The notes under the pieces are model-generated. The model saw only the letters and a program-made list of their open reading frames with translations. It searched no databases and was not told where the DNA came from. A DNA stretch of 64,000 nt from Phenylobacterium sp. (GTDB lineage: Bacteria > Pseudomonadota > Alphaproteobacteria > Caulobacterales > Caulobacteraceae): assembly GCF_020253645.1 (NCBI RefSeq), contig NZ_JADCBG010000028.1:1-64000 (forward strand), in the 5' to 3' direction. A program made the position numbers and the translations under genes. The first letter of the stretch is position 1. Each line of letters opens with the position of its first letter. Positions 8,644 through 17,571 of this stretch are shown piece by piece.

Positions 8644-9795
8644 ATGACAGCCGTCCTGAAGTTCCTGAAAACCGAAGCGGCCGGCGGCCTTTTGATCGCC
8701 CTCGCCGCCGCAGCCGCCATCCTTGTCGCCAATTCGCCCCTGGCGGCCGGCTACAACGCCCTCCTCAAGACGCCGCTCGTCCTCGATCTCGGCTTCTGGC
8801 AGGTGGGCGGCGCCCTCAAGGACTGGGTCAAGGACGGCCTGATGGCCGTGTTCTTCTATGTCATCGGGCTTGAGCTGAAGCGCGAACTCACCGTCGGCGA
8901 GCTTTCCAACCCCAAGACCGTTCTGCTGCCGGTCGCGGCGGCCTTCGGCGGCGCCCTGCTTCCGGTCCTGATCTACAGCGCCTATGCCGGAGGCGTGGAT
9001 CCGCGCGGCTGGCCGGTGCCGGTCGCCACCGACATCGCCTTCGCCCTCGCCGCCCTGGCCCTCATTGCGCCGAAGGCGGACCCGCGCCTCAGGCTCTTCC
9101 TGCTGACCCTGGCCGTCGTCGACGACCTGATGGCCATCGTCCTGATCGCCGTCCTGTTCACCGCCGAGCTGGCCTATGTCCCGCTGTTTGCGGCCCTGGC
9201 CCTACTTGGCCTCGTCTACGGGCTCGGCCGGTTGCGCCCCCTGCCGATGTGGATCTATCCGGCCGTCGCGGTGATCACCTGGGGCCTGTCCAAGGAGTCC
9301 GGGGTGCACACCTCCGTCATGGCGGTGGCCGCCGCCTTCATCGTGCCGCCCCGGCCGATCGGGAGCGACGACACCCTGCTCGGGCGGCTTGAACACTACA
9401 TCCACCCCTTCTCGGCCTATGTCGTCCTGCCCATCTTCGCCTTCAGCGCCGCGGGGGTCTCCCTCGCCGGCCTGAAACCGCAGGACATCCTCGGCGGGGT
9501 CTCGGCGGGCGTCGCCCTCGGACTGGCGATCGGCAAGCCGATCGGCGTCACCCTCTTCGCCCTGGCTGCGGCGAGGCTGGCGAAAGCACCGCTGCCCTTC
9601 TCGCTGGGGCAGCTGATCGGCGTCGGATGCCTCTGCGGCATCGGCTTCACCATGAGCCTCTTCATCGGCGCCCTCGCCTTCGACGGCGACGTCGCCGGAG
9701 AAGCGCAGGCGCGGCTGGGCGTCCTGATGGGCTCGTCGCTCTCGCTGCTGCTGGGGCTCATCGCCTTCCGGCTGCTTCCCCCCCCGAAAACCTAG
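8644..9795 (+). CDS. nhaA: Na+/H+ antiporter NhaA
   Basis: Inner-membrane antiporter of 383 residues that exports sodium in exchange for protons, for salt and alkaline-pH tolerance. About twelve hydrophobic segments are visible. The ion-binding aspartates sit in VVDDLMAIVLIA, matching Asp163/Asp164 of the E. coli protein, and the discontinuous helix motif VATDIAFALAALAL precedes it. GCLCGIGFTMSLFIG near the C-terminus is diagnostic. ATG 8644 follows GGAG at 8634-8637; an upstream in-frame ATG at 8527 would add a non-hydrophobic, low-complexity extension. It ends 20 bases before the cation exchanger gene, so the two may be cotranscribed as an ion-homeostasis pair. Confidence 0.96.
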   Translation: MTAVLKFLKTEAAGGLLIALAAAAAILVANSPLAAGYNALLKTPLVLDLGFWQVGGALKDWVKDGLMAVFFYVIGLELKRELTVGELSNPKTVLLPVAAAFGGALLPVLIYSAYAGGVDPRGWPVPVATDIAFALAALALIAPKADPRLRLFLLTLAVVDDLMAIVLIAVLFTAELAYVPLFAALALLGLVYGLGRLRPLPMWIYPAVAVITWGLSKESGVHTSVMAVAAAFIVPPRPIGSDDTLLGRLEHYIHPFSAYVVLPIFAFSAAGVSLAGLKPQDILGGVSAGVALGLAIGKPIGVTLFALAAARLAKAPLPFSLGQLIGVGCLCGIGFTMSLFIGALAFDGDVAGEAQARLGVLMGSSLSLLLGLIAFRLLPPPKT

Positions 9796-9815
9796 ATCAT
9801 CGCTCGAGGCCTCGC

Positions 9816-10769
9816 TTGGAAATCGCCATTCAGATCATTGCCGGTCTCGCCCTGCTTGCGCTGGGCGGCGAGGGCGTCATTCGCGGCGCGGTGGGCGTGG
9901 CCCGGCGCCTTGGCCTCTCGGAGCTCCTGATCGGGCTCACCCTGGTGGGCTTCGGCACGTCGTCCCCGGAGCTGATCACCAGCATTGACGCGGCCCTGGC
10001 CGGATCGCCGGGCATCGCCCTGGGCAATGTGCTCGGCTCCAACATCGGCAACATCCTGCTGATCCTCGCCCTGGTGCTGTTGATCAAGCCGATCGCCGTC
10101 AACCCGGCGGCCGTGGGTCGCGACGGGGTCATCGCCCTGGGGGTCTCGGTTCTCCTCGCCGGCCTCGCCCTGGCCTTCGGCGAACTGAACAGAATTGTCG
10201 GCGCCCTGCTCGTGACTGGCCTCGCGGCCTACATCCTGATCGTCTGGCGCCTGGAGAGCCGGGGCGGGACGGCGGCCGAGGTGCATATCGAGTCCTCGCA
10301 CACCCACGACCCGGCGCCCCAGGCCCTCTGGGTCTCGGGCCTGTTCGCGGCGGGGGGTCTCGGCCTCCTGATGCTGGGCGCGGACCTCCTGGTCACGGGG
10401 GCGGTGGCGACGGCGCGGATCGCCGGCCTTTCCGAGACGGTGATCGGGCTGACCATCGTGGCGATCGGCACCTCCCTGCCAGAGCTCGTGGCCACCCTGG
10501 CTGCGGCGCTCAAGGGCCGGTCGGACGTCGCCTTCGGCAACATCGTCGGGTCGAACATCTACAACATCCTGGGCATTCTGGGCGTGACCGCCCTGATCCG
10601 GCCCTTCCCGATCCCGGCGGATGTGGGCCTGCTCGACTGGGGCGTGCTTGTCGCGTCGGCCGCCCTGCTCCTGGTCTTCGCCCTGACGGGACGACGACTG
10701 ACCCGGATGGAAGGCGTCGCCTTCCTCGCCGCCTATGTCGGCTTCGTCTACCTTCTACTGTCGAAGTGA
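9816..10769 (+). CDS. Calcium/sodium antiporter (CaCA family, YrbG type)
   Basis: Inner-membrane exchanger of 317 residues with ten hydrophobic segments in two inverted halves. Each half carries the family's alpha repeat: GFGTSSPEL followed by GNVLGSNIGNILL in the first, and AIGTSLPELVATL followed by GNIVGSNIYNILG in the second. The conserved Glu and Asn residues of the cation site are intact. It moves Ca2+ against Na+ or H+. I chose TTG 9816, which places the first transmembrane segment directly at the N-terminus; the frame is open further up but there overlaps nhaA. It lies directly behind nhaA on the same strand. Confidence 0.92.
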   Translation: MEIAIQIIAGLALLALGGEGVIRGAVGVARRLGLSELLIGLTLVGFGTSSPELITSIDAALAGSPGIALGNVLGSNIGNILLILALVLLIKPIAVNPAAVGRDGVIALGVSVLLAGLALAFGELNRIVGALLVTGLAAYILIVWRLESRGGTAAEVHIESSHTHDPAPQALWVSGLFAAGGLGLLMLGADLLVTGAVATARIAGLSETVIGLTIVAIGTSLPELVATLAAALKGRSDVAFGNIVGSNIYNILGILGVTALIRPFPIPADVGLLDWGVLVASAALLLVFALTGRRLTRMEGVAFLAAYVGFVYLLLSK

Positions 10770-10785
10770 GGCTGGCGGGATCGGC

Positions 10786-11154
10786 TCAAACTGCCTTCCG
10801 CCAGGGCCGGTCCGCCGCCAGGTACAGGGCGCCGAACAGCCCGGCCCCGAGGATCAGGAGCCAGGACGACGGGTTGTTGAACTCGTAGGCCGGATGGTTC
10901 CTGAACATCCAGTGGAGCAGAACGTGTCCCACGGCGAACGCCGCCAGCCAGACCCTGACGGGACGCCGGGACCCGTAGATCAGGATCGCCGCGAAAAGAG
11001 GGACGTGGATCCAGATGAAGAGCTCCCGCCCGACATCATCCGGCAGGAAGCTCGTCAGCGGAAGAACCCGCCATTCATGCCGATAGGCGGCGTCGACCTC
11101 ATGCGAGAAAAGGAAGGCCAGGGTCAGTGAGTAGAGCCGGTCCGCCGCGCGCAT
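10786..11154 (-). CDS. Small membrane protein of unknown function (DUF6713-like)
   Basis: Protein of 122 residues with four hydrophobic segments at roughly 5-20, 45-60, 68-85 and 98-115. The first segment ends in SHEVDAAYRHEW and a later one holds HVLLHWMFRNHPAYEFNNPSS; these His/Glu-rich pieces match what I recall of DUF6713 membrane proteins, and the histidines could bind a metal or haem. The function is unknown. ATG 11154 has GGAG six bases upstream; starts at 11166 and 11205 are possible but lack a ribosome binding site. It is convergent with the exchanger gene. Confidence 0.65.
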   Translation of the reverse strand: MRAADRLYSLTLAFLFSHEVDAAYRHEWRVLPLTSFLPDDVGRELFIWIHVPLFAAILIYGSRRPVRVWLAAFAVGHVLLHWMFRNHPAYEFNNPSSWLLILGAGLFGALYLAADRPWRKAV

Positions 11155-11231
11155 CTTCGTCTCCATGAGCAAGCCCCGGGGGTCCCGGTTGACCTGGCGC
11201 GACATCGCCCGGCCGGAGGACGGCGAGGGGT

Positions 11232-12650
11232 CTAGCCCCGGATCTGTCCGTCCAGGTACTTGCGGATACCCGGGCCAAAGGGCGGGCGCAGCATCTTCAG
11301 GGGGCCGATGTCCTTCTTCATCTGGCTGAAGACGGCCTTGCGGTGGCTGAACTCCCGGAAGCCGTCGACCCCGTGATAGCTGCCCATGCCGGAGGGACCG
11401 ACGCCGCCGAAGGGCAGGTCCTCCTGGGCCACGTGCATGATGACATCGTTCACGGTGACGCCCCCGGCCGTCGTCCGGCTGAGCACCTCTTCCCGCTCGG
11501 CGGCATCGTCGCCGAAATAGTAGAGGCCCAGGGGCCGGTCGCGGCCGTTCACATAGTCCAGGGCCTCGTCGAGGGTCTGATAGCTCTTCACCGGCAGGAC
11601 CGGGCCGAAGATTTCCTCCTGCATCACCTTCATGTCGTCGGTGGGCTCCAGGATCAGGGTCGGCGCGATCTTGCGATGGGGCTGCTGGGAAAGGTCCTCG
11701 CCCTCGGGCTTGAGCTCGATCACCCGGGCGCCCTTGGCCCGGGCGTCGTCGATATAGCCGGTGATCCGGTCATAGTGCCGCTGGGCGATGATGGCGGTGT
11801 AGTCGGGATTGTCCTTGATCGTCGGGAACATGGTGGAGACCGAGGCGCGGGCGGCGGCGACAAAGCCCTCCACCTGGTCCTTCGGCGCCAGGACATAGTC
11901 GGGCGCCAGGCAGATCTGGCCGGCGTTAAGCGTCTTGCCGTTCATGACCCGGGCGGCGGCGACGGACAGGTCCGCAGACTTGCCGAGGATGACCGGGCTC
12001 TTGCCGCCGAGCTCCAGGGTCAGGGGGACGAGGTTCTCCGCCGCCGCCTTCATGACGTGGCGGGCGATGGAGGTCGCCCCGGTGAAGATCAGGTGGTCGA
12101 AGGCCAGGCGCGAGAAGGCCTCGCCCACCTCAGGCCCGCCGGTGACCACGGCGATCTCCTCCTCGGAGAAGGCGCCGGCGAACATGGTCCGCATCAGCTC
12201 CGAGGTGGCCGGGGTGAACTCGGAAGGCTTGATCATGGCCCGGTTGCCGGCCGCGAGGATGCCGGCCAGGGGGGCGAAGGTGAGGTTGACCGGGAAGTTC
12301 CAGGGGCTGATCACCCCCACCACGCCCTTGGGCTGGAAGCGCACCTCGGCCTTGGCGCCGAAGAGGCCCAGGATGGCCGGCGTCGGCTTGCGCTTCTCCG
12401 GGCGCATCCACTTGGCGAGGTTGTCCCGGGCGTGCTGCAGGGGGCCGATGGAGCCGGCGATGTCGGTGAAGGCGGTGGCCTCCCGGGACCGGGAGCCGAA
12501 GTCCGTGTTCAGCGCCTCCTCGATCTCCCGGCGGTTCTCCCGCAGGAGCCGGATGCAGCGGTCGATGCGCTCGATCCGCAGGGCCGCGCTGGCCTCGCCA
12601 TCGCGCAGGTGGGCCGCCTTCTGGCGCTCAAGTATGGCCTGCATGTCCAT
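11232..12650 (-). CDS. NAD(P)-dependent aldehyde dehydrogenase, coniferyl-aldehyde-dehydrogenase type
   Basis: Aldehyde dehydrogenase of 472 residues that oxidises an aldehyde to the acid. SPWNFP at 115-120 (Asn118), ELGGKSP at 213-219 (general base Glu213) and GQICLAP with nucleophile Cys247 are all intact. The YYFGDD and LPFGGVGPSGMGSYHG stretches and the C-terminal hydrophobic tail (LKMLRPPFG) are typical of the group that includes coniferyl aldehyde dehydrogenase and long-chain ALDHs; which aldehyde is used here is not clear. ATG 12650 follows a GGAGG box at 12658-12662. The upstream open frame into the DUF1428 gene is spurious. Confidence 0.92.
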   Translation of the reverse strand: MDMQAILERQKAAHLRDGEASAALRIERIDRCIRLLRENRREIEEALNTDFGSRSREATAFTDIAGSIGPLQHARDNLAKWMRPEKRKPTPAILGLFGAKAEVRFQPKGVVGVISPWNFPVNLTFAPLAGILAAGNRAMIKPSEFTPATSELMRTMFAGAFSEEEIAVVTGGPEVGEAFSRLAFDHLIFTGATSIARHVMKAAAENLVPLTLELGGKSPVILGKSADLSVAAARVMNGKTLNAGQICLAPDYVLAPKDQVEGFVAAARASVSTMFPTIKDNPDYTAIIAQRHYDRITGYIDDARAKGARVIELKPEGEDLSQQPHRKIAPTLILEPTDDMKVMQEEIFGPVLPVKSYQTLDEALDYVNGRDRPLGLYYFGDDAAEREEVLSRTTAGGVTVNDVIMHVAQEDLPFGGVGPSGMGSYHGVDGFREFSHRKAVFSQMKKDIGPLKMLRPPFGPGIRKYLDGQIRG

Positions 12651-12745
12651 GGGGATCCCTCCGGTCTGACTGCGCGTGAAGAGGCGCGGAGATTGCGCTC
12701 CCGTCAAGATAGGGCGGCGGGGGCGCGCCGCCATGGGCCGCCGCC

Positions 12746-13102
12746 TCAGGACCGGCCCGCCGCCACCAGGGGCGTGAAGGCGCCGAGGATCAGGCGGGAG
12801 GCGTCGAAGGGCGGCGCCCCGGCGCTGTCCATCCGGGGGTCCTGGTGCATCCGTTCCTCGGCGGCCTCCAGGAAGGCCTTGTCGGGCCAGACCTGCCAGG
12901 CGAAGACGATCTTCTCCCCCGGCCGGGCGGCGACCGCTTTGCGGAAGTCGGTGTGCTTGCCGTCGGGGACGAAATCCTCCCAGCTCTCGACGACCTCGAG
13001 GCAGCCATACTCGCGAAAGAAGGCCGCGCTGGCCTCGGCCCACTGGCGGTAGTCGTCCAGCCGGTCCTCGGGAACCGGGATCACCATGCCGCAGATGTGC
13101 AT
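12746..13102 (-). CDS. DUF1428 (YbaA-like) protein
   Basis: Protein of 118 residues of the DUF1428 family, a dimeric alpha-beta barrel of the ferredoxin-like class with no settled function. MVIPVPEDRLDDYRQWAE at the N-terminus, the VESWEDFVPDGKHTDF segment and the KIVFAWQVWPDK strand are all typical. The family's usual length is about 115-120. ATG 13102 has an AAGGATGAGGG stretch just before it. It lies 95 bases upstream of the aldehyde dehydrogenase gene on the same strand and may be cotranscribed. Confidence 0.9.
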   Translation of the reverse strand: MHICGMVIPVPEDRLDDYRQWAEASAAFFREYGCLEVVESWEDFVPDGKHTDFRKAVAARPGEKIVFAWQVWPDKAFLEAAEERMHQDPRMDSAGAPPFDASRLILGAFTPLVAAGRS

Positions 13103-13453
13103 CCCTCATCCTTATTGGCTTGGCGAACCAGAGTGACGTGACCCCCGTTTCTCATCCAGCGATGACGAGAGTCCTAGTTGAATTGAGCCTTGGTTGTCGT
13201 GGGTTGCAAGAGGCAGTCGCGCGGCGACATCAGGTGTCGAAGCATGCCGGCCGGACTCTCCGCAGAGGGCTCGGGCGTAGTCCTTAGGCGTCATCCACCG
13301 GGGCCTCCTTCGCGCTTTCAACCTTACCTAATGCCCTGCTGGAGGCCGAGCTCGCCAGCAAGACCACTTTCAGCCGGGTTCGAAGCGAGGACAAGCTTAG
13401 CAAGCATGGGGCGAATCGATGTTGGCTCAACCGCACCGCGGTTGGGGGTGCGT
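13103..13453. other. Intergenic junction into the restriction-modification island
   Basis: About 350 bases with no convincing gene. The GC bias weakens here and remains weaker through 17.6 kb. A minus-strand open frame (13112-13321) looks random. A short perfect hairpin (arms 13429-13434 and 13438-13443) lies just before the GGGGG ribosome binding site of the nuclease gene. I looked for a copy of the tRNA-Arg 3' end that would mark the far edge of an integrated element and did not find a convincing one. Confidence 0.5.
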
Positions 13454-14671
13454 ATGGCCAAGGTCGAGATTCTCAAGCCCGTCGATCAAGCGGTGGGCAA
13501 GCGACGCCTTTTGAACGAGTTGAAGGCGGACCTAGCCTCTACCGACTTCCAAGATTTCCGGATCGTCGTCGCTTATGCCAAGTCGGGGCCGTTGCACCGC
13601 CTTCGCGGGCACCTCGAAAAGTGGAGCAAGAAGGGCTGTAGGGTCCGAGCCATCATCGGTATCGACCAGCAGGGCACAAGCCGGGAAGCTCTTGAGTTCG
13701 CCTTGGCAATGTTTGACGAGGTCTATGTCACGAGAGAGCGCGGTATAACTTTTCATCCAAAAGCATATATTTTCGAAGGACCGGCGCTGGCCCGCATTTA
13801 CGTGGGATCTAACAATCTCACGGTCGGAGGAACGGAGACAAACTTCGAAGCGGCAGTTCGCGTCTGCGCCAATCTACCTGCGGACGCGGCAGTTTTGCAG
13901 GAAATGGAAGCTCTTTGGGATCAGCTGCTACCAGCGAACTGCGCAGCGACGAAGCCGCTCGACCTAGCGCTCCTGAACAAACTCGTGGCCGACGGGCACG
14001 TGCTCGGGGAAGCAGCAATGCGGAAGGCCCTTGCCAAGGGCAAGAGCTCCACCACAACGGCGACCAAGACGGGACTTCCTCTGCAGCCCGCATCCCCGCT
14101 ACCTCCAGGCGCGCTTGCAAATCCGAAGGCGGCAAAGGCGGCATCCACCGGAACGCCGACAGCAACCGTGAGCCCAACCAGTTCGGCAGCCCCGACGGTT
14201 AGCCCCGCACAAGCCAATGGCTTTGCCATCCAAATCAAGCCCCACCACAACGGCGAGATTTTCTTGAGCGTAAGCGCGGCGCTCCAAAACCCTGCATTCT
14301 TCGAATTCCCGTTCAATGGCATGACCACGCCCAAGAGTACGGGGAACCCTTACCCGCAGCGCGTTCCCGATCCAGTGGTTAATATCCATGTATATGGAGC
14401 GGGCAGGGCCCTGGTGCTTTCGGACGAAAAATATAGACTCAACACCGTCTACTATGAGCGGAAGAGCGAAATCCGGATAACAGCGTCAAGGCTTGTCGGT
14501 ACCGTCCCGGATTATTCAGTCATGGTAATGACGCCAGGTGAGGAACCCGGCGTCGACTACGAGATAACAATCCACCGACCGGATAGTCCCGACTACGGGG
14601 CGTGGGTCGCAGCATGTAATCAACAAATGCCGGGTGGTGGGCAGACGCCGCGTCGCTTCGGTTGGTTCTAG
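13454..14671 (+). CDS. PLD-family nuclease, BfiI-like restriction endonuclease
   Basis: Protein of 405 residues, predicted to be the cutting enzyme of a restriction system. Residues 1-150 form one phospholipase-D/Nuc half-domain: HPKAYIFEG with His101 and Lys103, and GSNNLTVGG at 118-126. A single HxK motif means that two subunits must pair to build one active site, as in the metal-independent type IIS enzyme BfiI, whose catalytic His is at about the same position (105, from memory). A low-complexity Ala/Thr/Pro linker covers about 200-255. The C-terminal domain (258-405) is strand-rich and may be the DNA-recognition part, B3-like in BfiI; I cannot prove that from sequence. ATG 13454 follows GGGGG. 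Its stop overlaps that of the convergent methyltransferase gene. Codon use is less GC-biased than in flanking genes. Confidence 0.78.
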   Translation: MAKVEILKPVDQAVGKRRLLNELKADLASTDFQDFRIVVAYAKSGPLHRLRGHLEKWSKKGCRVRAIIGIDQQGTSREALEFALAMFDEVYVTRERGITFHPKAYIFEGPALARIYVGSNNLTVGGTETNFEAAVRVCANLPADAAVLQEMEALWDQLLPANCAATKPLDLALLNKLVADGHVLGEAAMRKALAKGKSSTTTATKTGLPLQPASPLPPGALANPKAAKAASTGTPTATVSPTSSAAPTVSPAQANGFAIQIKPHHNGEIFLSVSAALQNPAFFEFPFNGMTTPKSTGNPYPQRVPDPVVNIHVYGAGRALVLSDEKYRLNTVYYERKSEIRITASRLVGTVPDYSVMVMTPGEEPGVDYEITIHRPDSPDYGAWVAACNQQMPGGGQTPRRFGWF

Positions 14672-17568
14672 GGCCGCTCGAAGATGAGCACCTGATTTGT
14701 GGTGATTGCGTTCTTCATGTGAAGCATGCGCTCCGTCGTGACGTCGATGTCAATCGGTGCAAGCACCGAGAAGCCAACGTCCGATGCGATCTCTGAGATA
14801 TGCCGGCAAGTTTCGATCGCATACCAATCTCCGCCGACGTTGGTGCGGCTGTCCCCGACCACGTAGTAGGCTCGTCCACTCGATTTCAGGACTTTGGACA
14901 GTTGAACAAGCGTCGAGCGTATGTCTTTGAAGTACCGAAGCAAAAGGGCTGGCATGTTCTGCCTGCGGAAGCCTGCGTTATCCGCTAAGTTCTGTTTCTG
15001 AATGTGTCGAAGGCTCGCAATTAGCGTAGTCGGCAACTCGGCGACGCCCCGCTCAAGCTCCTTCTCAAGCGCTTCTTTTGTTCTTCTCCTGATCTCGCGC
15101 GACCCGGTAAGCGCCTCCTCAACGTAGCTACGCTCAGCAGACGGGATGCCGAGGATCGCGAGTAGCGAGAGCCGATCAGTGTCGATGTAGGGTAGGGCCG
15201 TCGCGTAGGGCGGGCTCGTCACAACGCAGTCGACGCTTCCGGCGGCGAGCCCCACGTCATCGAAAAAGAGGCTCTCTCGGGAGTCGCCCTCCTCGATGAC
15301 CGGGGTGAACCGCGCGCCCGGTTGCCGCGACTCAATTGACCAATACTTTCCCAGCCGCATCAGCTGGTGGGAAAGTCGCTGAGCAAAGAGCTCAAGGACC
15401 GGAGCGTCCGAAATCGCCTCCTTCCGACGCCGTATCCTGAGATCTATTGGATCCTGCTGGGAGACCTCGCGAACGATGCTGCTAAGTATCACCTCTAGAT
15501 AGTCAACCAGTGTAGCGTCGCCGTAACGCCGGATTTGATCCAATATCCAGTTGATCTTGAAAAGAACCGTTTCCGGAAACCAGTTTTCCAGCTCGACATG
15601 CGTTGCTGTCGTAAATTGTTCTAGGCTGCGAGGGATCTTGGGGCCCTTTTCAATCGCGCGAATGAGGGCGGCTCCTGCGTCGGAAACCAACCCGTGATCG
15701 AGGAGCAAGACGCCTGTTTTTGCCCTGGCGATCTTCGCGGCAAGCGGGTTCATGTCTACGCCGTAGGCACGATACCCGTTCAGCAAGCATTCCAGCGGCA
15801 CCGTCCCGCTTCCGCAGTACGGATCCAGAACCGTCGCGCCGCACTCGATTGCCGACGTGTTCAAGAGGCTCTTCGCAAGCTGCGGATAAAATTTGCCTTT
15901 GTACGGATGGATGCCGTGGGTCGCGTACTTGGGATCCTTCCGCGTCGCGCTGTCCGCATCCCCGTTTTCGAGAACCTTCTGCCAGACCGGCTGACGATCT
16001 GTTCCCGCACCGTAAACTGCGGCGGTCGAAAATGCGGCTCGCCGGGCGTTCCAAAGTGCCGGTTGGCAGGCAGCGGATACCAGCTCAGTCGCGCCGTCGT
16101 CTCCTTCAGATAGCGTGAAGCCCAAGCCGGCGAGCTCAGCCTTCCGCAGACCCTTCTCGTACGGCCACATTCGATATGCAGGAGGAAGGAATGCCACACG
16201 CACCGGAGCATTCGGACGCCTGAGCACAAGCAGTTGTTCTGACCGCGCCCGCCGGGCCGGTTTGGCGAAGCTCCTGCGCGTTTCGTGAATCGGGCGATCA
16301 ATCGTCCCCACGACTTCGAAGCCGATCTCCTGCGCCTCCGCGGCCAGGGCTGAAGCCGTACTAAAGCTTTCGCCTTTGAATACCGCATCGCCGACTATGA
16401 AAACGGCGTATCTCCCGGGTTGAAGGGCAGTAAAGCACCCTTCGAGCACTGCGGCCATGTCCTCGCGGTACTCATCAAAGTCCGTCCCATTCCGCTGATG
16501 CTTGAGATGAGATCCGATCTCGACGGCTCCAAGGTGGCGGGGATCCCAACCGAGCCAGAACAGGCGGAAGCGGTGGTACAAGTGGTAGTCGGTCGCATTC
16601 GGATAAGGTGGCGAGGTCACGATCAGGTCTACGGAGGCGGGTTGCAGCTCCGTCGCAATCGAAGTTCGCGCATCTCCATGCGCGAAGTGTGCGCAGGCAC
16701 CAGCGAGCGCCGGCGCCGACGTCTCCAACTTTCGGACTACCGTCTTCAGCGACTCGTTGAAGGCCCTAAGGGTTAGGCCGGGGTTGAGCTCCTTCGGATG
16801 CGCCACGTAGCGGGTCTCTGAGTCCTGGTTTGAGACCCTCGTGACGATGCGCGCGAGAGACAACAGCGCCGCATCCTGCGCTGAAGCTGACGTGAGGCTT
16901 TGGATCAGATGCCGGAGTAGCGCCAACTCGCCGGTCGCGGCCGTGCAGAACCACTTCTCCAGATTGGGAATGTCGGGAATCAGCCCCGCATGTTTCGCAA
17001 TCAGACCCTCCGCCCAGTTTGCGCCTTTGCCGCCGGCGTTTGCGATGTAGCTGTCAACCGTCACTCGAAGAGCATCGAGCTCGGCGGCCGCTTCTGGTGC
17101 GAGGGGGACGCTCTTCACCCGGCCGATGAGTGCCGAAAGCGGGTTTGCATCGAGGGAACACGCGCGGCGGCGCTGCCGCACCGCTTCCACAGCGGTCGTC
17201 CCGCTCCCTCCAAAGGGATCGAAGACCAGGTCGCCGGGGAGCGAAAGCCGTCGGATCAATTCTGCAGGGATCTGCGGCGGAAACTTCGCCGGATAGGGAT
17301 GTAGGTCGTGGGTAAGGTACCGCGTGTCGTCATTGGTGAAGGACCAATCGACAGCGCTCAACGCGCCAAAGACACGAGCGCTGTCGAGTAGCTCGCTGAC
17401 CGAACGCGGGCTGTCGGTGATGTCATCAGCGATTGCGCGACGCGGAAGCTCCGCTTCGATTTGGTCTTCTACCCAGCTGGCGAAACTTTCGCCTTGCAGC
17501 TCTAGCCTCTCCGACAGCGCTGCCTTTTGCGCCTCTGAGGTTTCAACCACGATGCGTTTGCGGGCCAT
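14668..17568 (-). CDS. Tandem DNA methyltransferase fusion with RHH-like N-terminus
   Basis: Protein of 966 residues holding two whole SAM-dependent DNA methyltransferases. Residues 1-45 resemble a ribbon-helix-helix DNA-binding segment (RIVVETSEAQKAAL then a helix). The first enzyme has HPYPAKFPPQIP (90-101), SAM motif FDPFGGSGT (116-124) and catalytic TSPPYPN (318-324). The second has HPYKGKFYPQL (554-564), LDPYCGSGT (581-589) and TSPPYATALPY (784-794). In both, the SAM motif comes first and the SPPY motif suggests N4-cytosine methylation, though N6-adenine cannot be excluded. Two different domains in one chain fit an asymmetric site where each strand needs its own enzyme, as in type IIS systems. 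Natural partner of the neighbouring nuclease. The start at ATG 17568 sits beside an inverted repeat. Its base composition differs from that of the chromosome. Confidence 0.88.
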   Translation of the reverse strand: MARKRIVVETSEAQKAALSERLELQGESFASWVEDQIEAELPRRAIADDITDSPRSVSELLDSARVFGALSAVDWSFTNDDTRYLTHDLHPYPAKFPPQIPAELIRRLSLPGDLVFDPFGGSGTTAVEAVRQRRRACSLDANPLSALIGRVKSVPLAPEAAAELDALRVTVDSYIANAGGKGANWAEGLIAKHAGLIPDIPNLEKWFCTAATGELALLRHLIQSLTSASAQDAALLSLARIVTRVSNQDSETRYVAHPKELNPGLTLRAFNESLKTVVRKLETSAPALAGACAHFAHGDARTSIATELQPASVDLIVTSPPYPNATDYHLYHRFRLFWLGWDPRHLGAVEIGSHLKHQRNGTDFDEYREDMAAVLEGCFTALQPGRYAVFIVGDAVFKGESFSTASALAAEAQEIGFEVVGTIDRPIHETRRSFAKPARRARSEQLLVLRRPNAPVRVAFLPPAYRMWPYEKGLRKAELAGLGFTLSEGDDGATELVSAACQPALWNARRAAFSTAAVYGAGTDRQPVWQKVLENGDADSATRKDPKYATHGIHPYKGKFYPQLAKSLLNTSAIECGATVLDPYCGSGTVPLECLLNGYRAYGVDMNPLAAKIARAKTGVLLLDHGLVSDAGAALIRAIEKGPKIPRSLEQFTTATHVELENWFPETVLFKINWILDQIRRYGDATLVDYLEVILSSIVREVSQQDPIDLRIRRRKEAISDAPVLELFAQRLSHQLMRLGKYWSIESRQPGARFTPVIEEGDSRESLFFDDVGLAAGSVDCVVTSPPYATALPYIDTDRLSLLAILGIPSAERSYVEEALTGSREIRRRTKEALEKELERGVAELPTTLIASLRHIQKQNLADNAGFRRQNMPALLLRYFKDIRSTLVQLSKVLKSSGRAYYVVGDSRTNVGGDWYAIETCRHISEIASDVGFSVLAPIDIDVTTERMLHMKNAITTNQVLIFERP

Positions 17569-17571
17569 TTT

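Noticed and set aside
11343..13052. Long plus-strand open frame opposite the aldehyde dehydrogenase and DUF1428 genes
   Set aside because: Antisense to two clear genes; composition (Gly/Arg/Asp/Val repeats) is the usual shadow of GC-rich coding DNA.
13112..13321. Possible transposase or tRNA-end remnant at the left edge of the restriction island
   Set aside because: No match to tRNA-Arg 3' end beyond a few bases and no transposase motif.
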